The notes beneath the pieces are model-generated. The model worked only from the letters and a program-made list of their open reading frames with translations. It had not been told where the DNA came from and made no database searches. Below, one piece after another: positions 37,901-48,257 of a DNA stretch of 64,000 nucleotides. Each line of letters begins with the position of its first letter. Position 1 is the stretch's first letter. The position numbers and the translations under genes are program-made. The stretch covers positions 9,522,706-9,586,705 of the forward strand of contig NC_088296.1 in assembly GCF_032854445.1 (NCBI RefSeq), given 5' to 3'. The DNA comes from Liolophura sinensis. Lineage: Eukaryota; Mollusca; Polyplacophora; Chitonida; Chitonidae.

Positions 37901-40900
37901 CGTAGACAAGTGAACCTAGACAACCTTTATAATTGCATGGCTCTTGCAAGTTCGCCTGTAGCTGCAGATCAGAAGGTTTGTCAGGTTTGTCAGTGGTTTA
38001 TCCCGGGCTCTCAGTTTCCTTCACTCATAAGCCTGACCGCTGTCATATAAGTGAAATATTGCTGACTGCACAAATCAAAAAGATAAATAAATAAGTTTTA
38101 CAACAATCGTAAAAGACAACTCAAACACCATACTCGAGATACATTCAGAAGAAATGTGCTCTTGGCAGCGGGAGGAGAAAAAGACTGCTTTTGGTAGATG
38201 CAAATGTAACTTTATAAATATTTAAACCACATAACAGCTTGCTGGTACAGGGAAAACATTTTTCACAGTGATATATCTCAAACTTTATATGATGATTAAT
38301 TGAGTGGTGCTTAACGCCGTGATTAAGGATTTAATGCCAGACATTTAATCAAATAATTAAATAATAAATTATGGGTGGGGATTAATTTCTGATTAGAAAC
38401 TGTAACGATACTACATTAAATTCTGATACTATCAGTAATACAATAATACAATAATCTGATCGTGAGGACATATTTCCCTTTAGCAGGATATATGCATTTT
38501 CCATTTATTTGTATACTACACATATACGACCGTGAAACAGCCGGAACTTCCAAGATGCTAAACAGCTACTCATTGTTCCGGATTGTCTGTGGGGATTCTT
38601 ACCTGCCTGGGAACGTCACAATGACGGATGGAATTACATACTGGATGTAGGTAATGCGTGTTAATCAAATTTACAAGATTCCTTCGGTGACCTGATGGTT
38701 AGACCAATGGTGCTCAGAACAGTATTCTTGAATACACCACACAACTGGAGTCGAATATATATATTTGTCAAACTATACGATCTCAATGGCAACTTAAGCT
38801 GTATACTCCAATCAGGCACACCGATTCCGCCATTCCTAATGGTTAGAAAAATGCGCCTCTAAATCGGGTCGGGTCATACCAAATACCTAAAGGATGGTAC
38901 TTGTTACTGAGGGGTTAGAGCAAGGAAACAGGACACGGCTGACACGGTGTCAGTATAATGTGACTGGGTATGGTGTCATGTTTGGTGTCTTTGACATGAT
39001 ACTACAATGGGGGCAGCACTTTGGCGCCATAAAGTCGCCCTGGCACAAGAGGAGACATTATATATACACACACCTAATGATTCGTCGTCGTCGTCATATG
39101 ACTGAAAAATTGTTAAGTTCGACGTAAAACCCCAACCATACATACATACTGGAACTTACAAAACCAAGTCGCTAAAAATTCAGCTGTTCTAACCAGGTTA
39201 ATATGCAGGTTAGAATGTGTCCTTGCATATGAAAGTACAACAAAGCCGTGGACCATGCGCTGGTCGAAGGTTCAAATCTTGATATTGTCAGTTTTGGCTC
39301 CGGGCTAAGCATTCCTACTGTATCATGTGACTTTTCATTAATGGTACCGACCACCTGTCTCAGCAAGGACCACCTTGGCCGAGGTGGTTCGTCAGCGTTG
39401 TAATGGCCCAAGAGCCTCTCACCGATGCGGTCGCTGTGAGTTCGTCCAGCTCATGCTGGCTTCCTCTCCGGCTGTACGTGGGAAGGTTTGTTAGCAACTT
39501 GCGGTTGGTCGTGGGTTTCACCCGGGTTCTGCTCGGTTTTCCCCCACCATAATGCTGGACGTTGTCGTATAAATTAAATATAAGTGAAAAACACCTGTCA
39601 AATAAATAAATAAATAATGAAGTAAATTCTGTTTTCATACTTAGCTAGTCATCATGTAGATAACCAGATAGAACGATGGAAGGCGGAAGGCTATATACCA
39701 GAAGACTGCATTCTGGGAATGCTGTACAAGTCAAACAGGATGTCACGTGATGAGCTGCACGTGAACATCGCTGATCTTCTGCTGGCTGCCATTGATACGG
39801 TAGGATCACTTGATCGTTCCGACATTACCGCAATATATATGGAAGCTGATGCAATGTTCTGACTTATAAAGAAAGTCAGGAGGCAGAAAATTAATATTAA
39901 TCCTAATTAGTCCTTAAAGGTCACTTTCCATGTAATGTCCGACAGCACCGCTTCATCCAATATAAAAGTCAAACAATACACCGTCACATACCTTAAATAA
40001 ACAGGTACAACATGATTCATGTTTCAAGAAATGTTTAATTTTGCGGGCACGTATCTTTATTTCAGTAACAAAATTTAGTTGTTAATACACAGTAATTTTA
40101 ATTTTCTTAACAAAACTATCCTTGTCATTCTTTTTGGCGATCTGTAGACGTCGAGCGCAATTTTGTGGGCATTGCACGAGCTTTCACAGCATCCGCAGGT
40201 TGAAGATGAAATCCTAAGAGAGTTTGACCACAAACAAGGGACACAACCTCTGACGTACAAAGATTTACACAATCTGGAATATCTCCGCGCAGTACTTAAG
40301 GAAACCCTGAGGTAGGCGTATTATCTTTTATTTGTACACATATTCTTATTTTTTCTGTTAAAAATGACCACCATTGTATATAAGTGAAAAATATTTAAGT
40401 ATGGCGCTTAAACCACAGTAAATAATTAATTCATAGAAAGAAAACATTGTGGTGTGTGTGAGGATTTTTCCCATAATTGGGATTAACAACTGTGGCTTCC
40501 TGTTATCCAAAGGTTGAAATCAAATTTATATAGAATGTTTATGGAATAAAAGGATCTTAAATGGACCTAGACATTATTATTATTATTATTATCATTATTG
40601 TTATTATTATTAAGTTGTTATGAAATGTTAGTTGTGGTCTAGTACATGTATGTGCAGCCTCTGGTGGCATTTAGCAGAAAAACTCGTTCACTCTTTTTTC
40701 GTCTGATGTAAGAAAGAAACGTTTCGAATACAAACTGATTTTTATTACCTGTATGTTTATTTTAATTTTCCCTTGGAGCAATGTATCGTTTTTGTTTTGT
40801 ATGTTTAATATGGGAGAGGTATTAGTTTTATAAATATTCGGATTTATGGCACTTCATTTTGTCGTCAATTCCCTTTTAAAGATACCAAAAAAAAGTGTAT

Positions 40901-43900
40901 GACCTTCTTTAAATGTTTAGTTTAGACTTATTCTATAGACATTTCATCAAAAATATTGGGTACCAAGTCTTACAACTTATATAACTCTTCTATACAAACT
41001 TTTATACAACATTTGACTAAAGGCACATTTATAATATAGTAATAGTGTAGGAAAAAGAGAGGCAGGCAGAGGAAAGTATAGAAGAGTGTGGTGTAATTTT
41101 GGATCGTCCTATAGATTACTGAATCGGTGTAACAGTGAAAAGCAAAGCACATTGTACTCAGTACTAGTTTTTAACATAACGCTCATTTATTAGTCGGTAT
41201 GTCATATTTTAAAAATTGTGTTTATTGCTTTGTAGTTCAACAATGTTATTATTTACAGACTCCATCCAGTTGCCTTCTTCAGTAGCCGCATAACAGAACA
41301 TGACGTCACAATACAGGGATACGACATTCCAAGAAAGGTACTCGTCACAGGTTTACGACATGGTGTATACAGAAGGTATTTATGTACCTGACTGGTGTTA
41401 CGTGCCTTTCTGATGGAGTTTTCACTTGTACGACGTTATCCAGGGTGGAAAACTAAAGGGTCCGGAGGAAAAAATTATAACACCCTTTGCCAGGTTACTG
41501 AACTTCCGGATGAAGACCCCATGGATTTGATCGGGTGTTGCAGGAACAAAGCTTCAAAGCTGGGCAGGGGCCTCCGTGGCTCAGTTGGTTAGGGCGCTAG
41601 TGTTACCCATGTATGGGTAATAGACGGGGGGGTCGGGGGTAATAGACGGGGGGGTCGGGGGTAATAGACGGTAGTAGAAACAACACCAAAGCCCTGAAAG
41701 TGATGTAGAAATCATGTATTATAAAGTGCAAGTATTATACAAACGTCTCAACATGCTGCCGTTCGCTTACAGCGGACATGCAGTCTAATGTGATTAAAAT
41801 CACAACGGGAAAATTACTACTAAGACATATTCCTCTAGTTTCTTAAGAAAACTTCAGCCAACATCTATGCCAATTAGGGTGCTCATTACATAGGTATTAT
41901 CTATTTCCTCTACATATGAACGTCTGTGTCTTAACATATCTCATGTTATTAGTCTGAGGCTATAATGTCATTAATTATTGTACGCATGCAACCATACATG
42001 ACCGTTTATATCCATACATATCTTGAACTCATTGTGAACATTCAGACTGAGGATGTCTACGATTTAGAGGTCACGATGAGACGCTAGTTTACCCCTAACT
42101 ATTGCACTAGAAGATACAATATCTCCGAGTTCGCTTCTATGGATAAATGTTAGCGATCGATTAAATAACCATTTACAATACTTATGTGACACTCCTGATC
42201 GAATTTTACCTGAAAGTGATGTAGGAATCATGTATTGTAAAGTGCAAGCATGCTACAAACGGCGTAACATGCTGCCGGTCGCTTACAGCGGATATGCAGT
42301 GACGTCACAGCGTCAACAACCGTTACCGCAGATATTACGACATCTACATCCCCTGATATCTACCTACGCAAATTTCAGGTCCTGACATACTATCATTTCC
42401 CTTAGGTAGGAAACCGCTCGTACAATTCCACAGTTACCCAAGAATCAAAGAATTATTTCCGGCCAAGGAATAAACTAGTAATGCTTCTTTCAGTAAAACT
42501 AAACAAATCTACCGTAATTCCAGACAACTATCGACTTCGGTAACAACTGAGTACGAAATGATTATAAGAGTTACTTCCCTGGAATAACATACATTCCCAT
42601 ACATCACACTAGCGCAGCGTAATGACCCAGTAGCCTCTCACCAATGCGGTCGCTGTGAGTTCAAGTCCAGCTCATGCTGGCTTCCTCTGTGGGAAGGTCT
42701 TTCAACAACCTGCGGATGGTCGTGGGTTTCCCCCCGGCTCTGACCGGTTTCCTCCCACCATAATGCTGGCCGCCGTCGTAGGCCTATAAGTGAAATATTC
42801 TTGAGTACGGCGTAAAACACCAATCAAATAAATAAATAACTCAAGCTCGGCGTACCGGGAAGAAGACTCAAATCAACTCTACTGCTGCGTTGAGTTCTAA
42901 CAGCTCGTGTATGTGGATGTGACTCAAATGGAGTTGAGTACTCATGTCATTAGGTGTATGCCGGTCAATTTTAAAGGCATATAGCAACGAACGACTGGGA
43001 CTAATGTCGTACGACCAGTTGGATTAAGTTCAGTCGCGCCTTGAGTTCTCTGTCTGTCGAGTTTTAGCCAAATAATCTAGTGCTCCCGAAAATTCCTTGA
43101 AGTGAAAGACAGCACCTGACTAATGCTTATGTCCGCTGAAAGACTTCCATGCAAAGTAACTTTAACCGGCATAAATTATTTTTTTTAGATTTTTTTCAAT
43201 CCCGTGAAAGTTTTATGATACTTTGTCTTAACGCAGCTTCAGCGCGTCTCCATTATGGACTGCAAGTTGACGTCACGTTTACTCTAGCTCTCTAATGTCG
43301 AAGGTATTTTCCGCATTATAGTCAACGCGGTAGAGTATGGCAGATACAAGTGGTGGACTTCAGCGATGAAGGTTCAAGTGATAAATAGCTTACTGGAAGG
43401 ATATTTCTTCCACGGTTTGAACTGTTGATACAGTAAGCCTGCTATATCATTTATACAGTTTACAAGTAGCCTCCAGATGCACGGCCGGGGTATTCCTGGT
43501 TCAGGTTAGCTCTGTTGGGCTGTGATTACGTATACTATCACAACCCTGTCTTGATCCATAAGCTTACCTGACCACCTCTGTGCTTCCCGTGCGGGCTTCA
43601 ATACACTACTGTTGGCCACCAAATAATGTGTCTGTCCGTACTCACATTCGTCTCAGACATCGATTCCTGCTAGGTGTCCCAATATATCATCCCTAATAAA
43701 TCCACACAAGCATGAAACTGGTTAAAGCTGGATAAATTCGAATTCTAACCGCCATGTTTGAATGCATACCCTTCACAGCCCATACAAGGGAGATAACTAC
43801 TGACACTACTAGCATTTGGCATATTTTATACATCTTGTTTAATCTTTAATTATTTGAGAAACTTTTCAGTGATCAGTCTTGATTATTGGTTCCCTCTAGG

Positions 43901-46900
43901 CCATTACTGGTACGACTGATCCTAAACAATTAGCTCATGTGTGTCAAAAGGTCAAACAAGCTCAGTAGTAGTAGTGGCAGTGATTAACCTCGACCAGCTT
44001 ATAAGATGAGAGCAGTGCTGACCTAGTCAGCGCGGACGTCAGAGAAAGCACCTCGGCTTCCACACGGCATTTCAATAAATTTGCTGTAATTTATACAAGA
44101 AAACAGGGAAAAAATCAATCTTTGTATGCGATAAAGACAAAGGAGTGAAATTTAAATTCCTCAATTCTAATAAATTTAGAGAAAAAAAGTTATATCATAA
44201 GTAATTTTAAGCATTGTCCGGTGAAATGAGTTCTTCTTATCCCCATAAACCTTCGGCATTCCAAATGAAATTTTCACTGATTCTGATATTTATTATTTAG
44301 AAACTGCTGACTAAACGTTAAAATGAACGACAAAAAAATTCGTATAATTTGAACAGCGTGTCTAAGTAGGCCTAGGGTCTACTGGGGAGATGAATGTGGT
44401 TTGGGCCGAGACGGTATGCTACTGTCTGACATAATTTGTGATACCGTCGTTGAATATTACACGGCTTGTAAATCAACTAATTTTACATCTGTGGTGGTCC
44501 GTAAATGATACAGACCTGTCCCACAACACTCTGTGAAATAACTCTTCGGCTACACGTAACTAAATCGTTGTAAACGATCTCAAAATCATGTCTTATGCGG
44601 TAATTCTGTATTATCGTATGTCACTTCATAGAGTGAATGGGTAAAGGCTGCGTCACAGCTTAGGCCACTCAACCTGATAGCATCGTGTTTGATTGAATTT
44701 ATAAAATTCTCAAGATGTCTGCCTGGATTCACACCAGCCATTTGTGCAATATTGTCATTTTGATCTACATGTTCTTCCGCGAAATTCCAGTAAAATAATA
44801 AAGTATGATACCGTTTAGAAAGCTTGAGAATCCTGTTTTCGATTGAAATATGTTTTAGCCAGGTGCTGTCTTGTCCTTTAAGGGCTTTCAGGGCACGAAT
44901 GGATTAAGTTTCATATCATTAATTCCTTTATCGATATCGATGATCTATTTGTGGACATCAGTAATTCTCGAAAAAATGTTAATGGATATATGAATAGGTA
45001 ATATAAAACGACGAAGTTGGTTGTAAGAAAAATGAAGAAAAATATGCCAAAAAATGAGAAAAATTCATTTTGAGGCATGTTTTATATTTCTTAATATATT
45101 TTATTACGATTATAGACCCATCTGGCATGTTCGATGTACGTCATGGGAAGAGACGAGACATTATTCCCTGAACCAGATCGCTTTAAACCAGACAGATGGC
45201 TGGGAGGTCGAAACCTAATAGGAGGCTTTTTTACAAAAGTCCCATTCGGATCCGGAGTTCGCATGTGTTTAGGTAAGACGTAATAAATACTGATTTTCTC
45301 TTCTACAATCGCTATGATAATTAATGGGATATTCAGTACAACTCAAATATAGTTGCATTCATTTTCCTACTTATTATTTGAGCTTGTAAAGGCCCTCGTT
45401 ACGGCCGTGGCCTACATTATTCTGCTCACATCTGCAAGCTTTTAAGGTTGAGGGTTCAAATTCAAGATATTCTGCATTTTAATAACAAACCTTTACAACA
45501 TTGTTTTAAACTATTAAAATTTAACTTAATTTAAAAGTCATAACTTTATATTTAACTTTTAAATTTATTTTAAAAGTCGTAACTTTATATTTTAATTTTA
45601 AAATTTAATTTAATTTTAAAAATCGCAACTTTATTTTAAATTTATAAAATTCAGTTTAATTTAAAAGTCAGTAGTTAAATTTTGATTTCATTCAGTAAGA
45701 CACATCCATTCGTATGTTGGTTCCGCTGTGGTTGTACCTGAGTTTTTCAAGGTGAAGGACGGTGGTTTACTATGGGCACTCCTAAACCTGACAATCGTTA
45801 CATCAGTGAAAAATTGTTTAGCGCGGTGTTAACTAGAAATCAAATAAATAAAATCCATTCAAATGTTTAATATACGTGTAGTATAACCCTAAAAAGTACG
45901 ACTTGTTGTATGTTTCGGAGTTATGGCATTTCATTTTGTCATTATTAATCTTCTAACGATACCAAAGTAAAGTAGGTCCTACTGTAAGAGTGTGTCAGAG
46001 TGTATTATACTTAAAGACGTACAGCACAGAGAGTAAAACCAGAGCAGCGACGACAGTGTCAAAGACGTACAGCACAGAGAGTAAAACCAGAGCAGCGACG
46101 ACAGTGTCAAAGACGTACAGCACAGAGAGTAAAACCAGAGCAGTGACGACAGTGTCAAAGACGTACAGCACAGAGAGTAAAACCAGAGCAGCGACGACAG
46201 TGTGACAGACATACAGCATAGAGAGTAGAGCCAGAGCAGCGACGACAATGTCATAGACGTAGAGCATAGAGAGTAAAACCAGAGCACCGACGACAGTGTG
46301 ACAGAAGTACAGCATAGAGAGTAAAGCCAGTGTAGTGACGACTGTGTGACAGACGTACAGCACAGAGAGTAAAACCAGAGCATCGACGACAGAGTGACAG
46401 AAGTACAGCACAGAGAGTAAAAAAAGAACAGCGACGACAGTGTGATATCTGGCAAATAGTCACACGCCTAACCGGTGAAATTCGCCATCTTGTCAATTTA
46501 CTTCAGTCAGGGTTTTCTTCTCTTCATGTACGTATATAAATGGTAGAAATTTACACGCCACCAAACATCATGGCTTAAGCAGAATTAGGTCAAAAAAAGA
46601 ATTACTCAAAATTATGACTATAGTAATAACAGTGCTCGTTTTAAACATAAACCTGTATGGTTTCTCTCTGGCTCTGTTCAGTTGGATATTTCCCTGCAAT
46701 CACAAGCTAATATTAGGGAGATTCGGCGACACGTTACGTTCGCGTAACATTAAATCCTTGTGAAGAAAACTCGTTATGGTATCTTCCTTCTGCAAACTGA
46801 GATCGTTGTACGTCTAGTAAAAGAGCTCAAGATAACACGTATTTTTTTCTTTAGGTTTAAGTTACACATATACGTACACGTATACGTACACGTAAAACGT

Positions 46901-48029
46901 ATAGACAAACTTCTCTAACGATTACTGACTTGAATCGTTGAAAACAGTTTTATAATTTTCGTCGGACTTTCTGTTTGTGCCTCACCAGGTCGGAGAATTG
47001 CGGAAACAGAAATTTTGCTCTTTCTGCTGGAGGTAAGTGAGCGGTTTTTTTTCTTAGAAATACTTCACGTTGGATTTGTAAGATATAAAGATCTAAAGCA
47101 TTGCAGGTTTTAATTCTGTCCCAAGCCATAGCGCTAGGATTGCGTGCAATTTGCTTCTGTTTTTGCATTTACATGAGCAGTTAGAATAAAACCCTAACTT
47201 AAGTGAATTGACAAGAGGCCATATTTTCACCTCTTTCTTGTGACCATTTGCCAATTATCACACTGTCCTGGCTGCTCTGGTTTTGCTCCCCATGTTGTAG
47301 GCTGTATGTTAGATGAAAGCGAAAAAAACAGGATGCTAATGTCTTTTATTTGGAAAGTGTATACAATTTTTGAACATTTTAGAAACGCATATCATCCTGG
47401 AATACCGATTTAAGATGATGCTAGTAAATAGTGATTCATTAGAAATTTTATGAAACGTGTCTCAAAGGTTTGTGTTGAAATAGTTTTCAACACTTTCTTC
47501 TATCCGGTTTATCGGCCTAATAACACAGTTAGTCGACCGTCCCGCTTTGGGAGCGGTAGATCCAGGATCAATCCTGGGTCGAGTCACACCTAAGACTTCA
47601 TAAGGAGGAAGTTGCCTTCGGTAAGGCCGTCTTGGTGAAGCAGCACTAGATAAAAGAGCAGTGAAAATCCCCCTGCAACAGGAGGTATATTACATGCACT
47701 CTAAGTATTCCCTTCGTCGTCATACGACATCAAACCCCAAGCACTCAACTCACTCGGTTTTATTGCTTTTGTGATTGACTTTGTGTTCCTTTGCAGATGT
47801 GTAAAGCGTACAGAATAGAGGCAGAGTCAAAACACTCCTATTGAGCCGACGTTTTCGTATTCTCATGGTTCCCAAGACACCTCTCAGACTAAATTTTTGT
47901 TCCCAGAGAGAGACAAGACGAGACTCAAAGCTTCAGGATATGACTCTTAACCGAGGCGCTCTTAAATCAGTGCCAAAGTTTAAACCATCGATGTCACAGT
48001 CAGATATGGACACATTTTTGGTGGGATAA
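34492..48029 (+). CDS. Mitochondrial-clan cytochrome P450, complete gene with two frame breaks (gene-level entry)
   Basis: Haem-thiolate monooxygenase of the mitochondrial P450 clan (the clan holding CYP10, CYP11, CYP24, CYP27); substrate unknown. Exons: 34492-34981, 36075-36168, 36755-36848, 37135-37222, 38541-38650, 39645-39799, 40148-40311, 41259-41337, 45116-45272, 46989-47032, 47797-48029. All introns are GT..AG with matching phases. Allowing one missing base in exon 1 and one in exon 11, the total is exactly 570 codons, slightly longer than usual for the clan. Landmarks: basic N-terminus (MAKTWRRTPRHL) as in mitochondrial presequences; IPQPFKLPLLGNV near residue 75-90; I-helix ADLLLAAIDTTSS around 334-346; KETLR with ExxR at Glu396/Arg399; FKPDRW at 448-453; haem loop FGSGVRMCLG with Cys476; C-terminal VPKTPLRLNF. 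The breaks may be assembly indels or real lesions. The clan call rests on the presequence and overall motif pattern; the exact family is not resolved. Confidence 0.88.
35466..35690. repeat. 37-bp minisatellite in P450 intron 1
   Basis: About six copies of GAGCCTTTAGGGTACCTTTC + AAGGTCATGTTTTCAGG, with CTTTAGG/CCTTAGG and CAGGG/CATGG variants. Confidence 0.9.
36075..36168 (+). CDS. P450 exon 2 (helix C)
   Basis: TTGCCAG acceptor, GTGGGC donor. It encodes SKGQEWRKQRRILAEPML, the helix C motif W-R-x-x-R that contacts the haem propionates, then KPESVSKYFTGLHE. Phase 2 in, phase 0 out. Confidence 0.88.
36409..36652 (+). mobile_element. SINE-B with internal deletion, P450 intron 2
   Basis: Head GGGCGCCCTTGGTTAACTTG intact; the middle, from the region TATCAGTATAATGG to CCTTGTTGCAGG, is missing. 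Confidence 0.85.
36755..36848 (+). CDS. P450 exon 3
   Basis: Acceptor GGACAG, donor GTAGGT. It encodes VARDAVSHHVTRTRAGRRLD then IERLTGKYALE, consistent with the helix D-E region. Phase 0 in, phase 1 out. Confidence 0.8.
36920..37030 (+). mobile_element. Repeat D 5' half, P450 intron 3
   Basis: GCAGTTAACATCACTGCATA, CTTAAGACATGGTGCTAAGG and GCATTTACATGAACATT. Confidence 0.8.
37135..37222 (+). CDS. P450 exon 4
   Basis: A pyrimidine tract and AACAG acceptor precede GIGRALLGVRLGCF and RDSDPEYLQRFVSLAR, matching the conserved helix E-F segment (ALGTRLG type) of mitochondrial P450s. The donor is taken as GTATGG at 37223, chosen because it leaves two bases that complete the first codon of exon 5. 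Confidence 0.78.
37498..37552. repeat. 21-bp tandem repeat in P450 intron 4
   Basis: TTGATACATATATGTCCTATG occurs in two and a half copies. Confidence 0.85.
37965..38094 (+). mobile_element. SINE-A-related fragment in P450 intron 4
   Basis: Diverged body (CAGTGGTTTATCCCGGGCTC) and GTGAAATATTGCTGA with AAATAAATAAG tail; may be a subfamily. Confidence 0.6.
38541..38650 (+). CDS. P450 exon 5
   Basis: Acceptor GAAACAG, donor GTAATG. It encodes RNFQDAKQLLIVPDCLWGFL then PAWERHNDGWNYILDV. Both splice phases match the neighbouring exons (phase 2 in, phase 1 out). The weak pyrimidine tract makes this one of the least certain boundaries, but the reading frame and the W-rich helix F-G pattern fit. 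Confidence 0.7.
38822..39149 (+). mobile_element. SINE-C, full length, P450 intron 5
   Basis: GTCGGGTCATACCAAATACC, GGTGTCAGTATAATGTGACT, GTCATATGACTGAAAAATTG and AACCATACATACATAC. Confidence 0.87.
39366..39618 (+). mobile_element. SINE-A in P450 intron 5
   Basis: Near full length with a variant head (TTGGCCGAGGTGGTTCG). The tail ends 26 bases before exon 6, so it lies very close to the acceptor. Confidence 0.88.
39645..39799 (+). CDS. P450 exon 6 (start of I-helix)
   Basis: Acceptor ACTTAG 27 bases past the end of a SINE-A copy, donor GTAGGA. It encodes SHHVDNQIERWKAEGYIPED to MSRDELHVNIADLLLAAIDT. ADLLLAAIDT is the oxygen-binding I-helix signature (A/G-G/A-x-D-T), cut exactly after Thr by a phase 0 intron. 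Confidence 0.88.
40148..40311 (+). CDS. P450 exon 7 (I-helix to K-helix ExxR)
   Basis: Acceptor TCTGTAG, donor GTAGGC. It begins TSSAILWALHELSQHPQ, continuing the I-helix, and ends DLHNLEYLRAVLKETLR, the K-helix ExxR. Phase 0 in, phase 2 out. Confidence 0.92.
40571..40612. repeat. (ATT)n microsatellite in P450 intron 7
   Basis: About 14 ATT-type triplets with single-base interruptions (ATC, GTT). Confidence 0.88.
41259..41337 (+). CDS. P450 exon 8
   Basis: Acceptor ATTTACAG, donor GTACTC. It completes KETLR and encodes LHPVAFFSSRITEHDVTIQG then YDIPRK, the beta-1 region between ExxR and PERF. Phase 2 in, phase 0 out. Confidence 0.9.
41571..42838 (+). mobile_element. SINE-A copy split by the LTR-like insertion
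   Basis: Head at 41571-41600 (GGCCTCCGTGGCTCAGTTGG, the A-box region) and body plus AAATAAATAA tail at 42609-42838. Apart from the insertion and one short internal deletion it is close to full length. Confidence 0.88.
41601..42608 (+). mobile_element. Solo-LTR-like insertion (1008 bp) inside a SINE-A copy, P450 intron 8
   Basis: Starts TGTTACCC and ends CATCACA, the TG..CA form of LTRs, with a 3-base perfect terminal inversion (TGT/ACA). It is flanked by a perfect 4-base duplication CTAG (41597-41600 and 42609-42612). Removing it rejoins the SINE-A consensus GCGCTAGCGCAG. Inside, a segment of about 93 bases is present twice (about 41692-41785 and 42209-42303). No coding region, so a solo LTR or non-autonomous element is inferred. 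Confidence 0.75.
42839..45115. other. Right part of P450 intron 8
   Basis: More than 2 kb of unique sequence with no repeat I recognise and no exon-like segment. The joined flanking exons leave no missing coding segment here. Confidence 0.6.
45116..45272 (+). CDS. P450 exon 9 (PERF region and haem-binding loop)
   Basis: Acceptor TATAG, donor GTAAGA. It encodes THLACSMYVMGRDETLFPEP, FKPDRW and VPFGSGVRMCL, with the cysteine thiolate ligand in the F-x-x-G-x-R-x-C-x-G loop. Phase 0 in, phase 1 out, after a 3.8-kb intron that is the largest in the gene. Confidence 0.93.
45495..45680. repeat. AT-rich imperfect tandem repeat in P450 intron 9
   Basis: Three to four degenerate copies of about 55-60 bases sharing TTTAAAAGTC..AACTTTATATTTAA. 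Confidence 0.7.
46012..46450. repeat. 48-bp minisatellite derived from the end of repeat D, about 9 copies, in P450 intron 9
   Basis: Units of ACGTACAGCACAGAGAGTAA + AACCAGAGCAGCGACGACAG + TGTCAAAG. This is the reverse complement of the same terminal segment amplified at 13.3-13.9 kb, but with a different period. The left copies are most alike and the right ones more diverged. The parent repeat D body follows to 46610. Confidence 0.93.
46440..46610 (-). mobile_element. Repeat D, parent of the 48-bp array in P450 intron 9
   Basis: GTGATATCTGGCAAATAGTC, CCGGTGAAATTCGCCATCTT and CATGGCTTAAGCAGAATTAG. Confidence 0.88.
46989..47032 (+). CDS. P450 exon 10 (L-helix)
   Basis: A 44-base exon with acceptor CTCACCAG and donor GTAAGT. 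It finishes the haem loop Gly and encodes RRIAETEILLFLLE, the helix following the Cys ligand. Phase 1 in, phase 0 out. Confidence 0.88.
47098..47312 (+). mobile_element. Repeat D, P450 intron 10
   Basis: CCAAGCCATAGCGCTAGGAT, AGAATAAAACCCTAACTTAA and ACACTGTCCTGGCTGCTCTG. Confidence 0.87.
47521..47755 (+). mobile_element. SINE-B with internal deletion, P450 intron 10
   Basis: GGTAGATCCAGGATCAATCC head, then GAAGCAGCACTAGATAAAAG and AAACCCCAAGCACTCAACTC. It ends about 42 bases before exon 11. Confidence 0.85.
47797..48029 (+). CDS. P450 exon 11 (C-terminus), interrupted by a one-base frame break
   Basis: Acceptor CCTTTGCAG. The natural frame gives MCKAYRIEAESKHSY then TGA at 47842. One base earlier, a second frame gives LLSRRFRILMVPKTPLRLNF and is open to TAA at 48027-48029. 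Both halves match the expected P450 C-terminus (FRIE motif, then RL..VP..PL..F), so a one-base loss near 47835-47840 is the simplest reading. A cryptic acceptor at GTACAG before 47811 would restore frame but would delete the MCKAYRIE segment. Confidence 0.75.
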
Positions 48030-48122
48030 CTCCGATTCTCTGGGTGCCACGTTCATGGAAATCTCGCTTGAAATTTCCCTATACTGTGGAAAATTAGATA
48101 GGTAGCAATGTGGGCTAAAACC

Positions 48123-48128
48123 AATAAA
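48123..48128 (+). terminator. Polyadenylation signal of the P450 gene
   Basis: A canonical AATAAA lies 94 bases past the stop codon at 48027-48029, a normal distance for a short 3' untranslated region. Confidence 0.55.
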
Positions 48129-48220
48129 CAGATTGAACTTACTGTTTATATACCTCCACGTAATGGAGGTACATGCACCTAGATAGAGGATTTCGTCAAA
48201 ATTCTTCGGCTTTTTATCAA

Positions 48221-48257
<37 letters not shown>

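Noticed and set aside
45979-46496. Minus-strand ORFs of 81-158 codons
   Set aside because: They lie in a 48-base tandem inside a P450 intron; same artefact.
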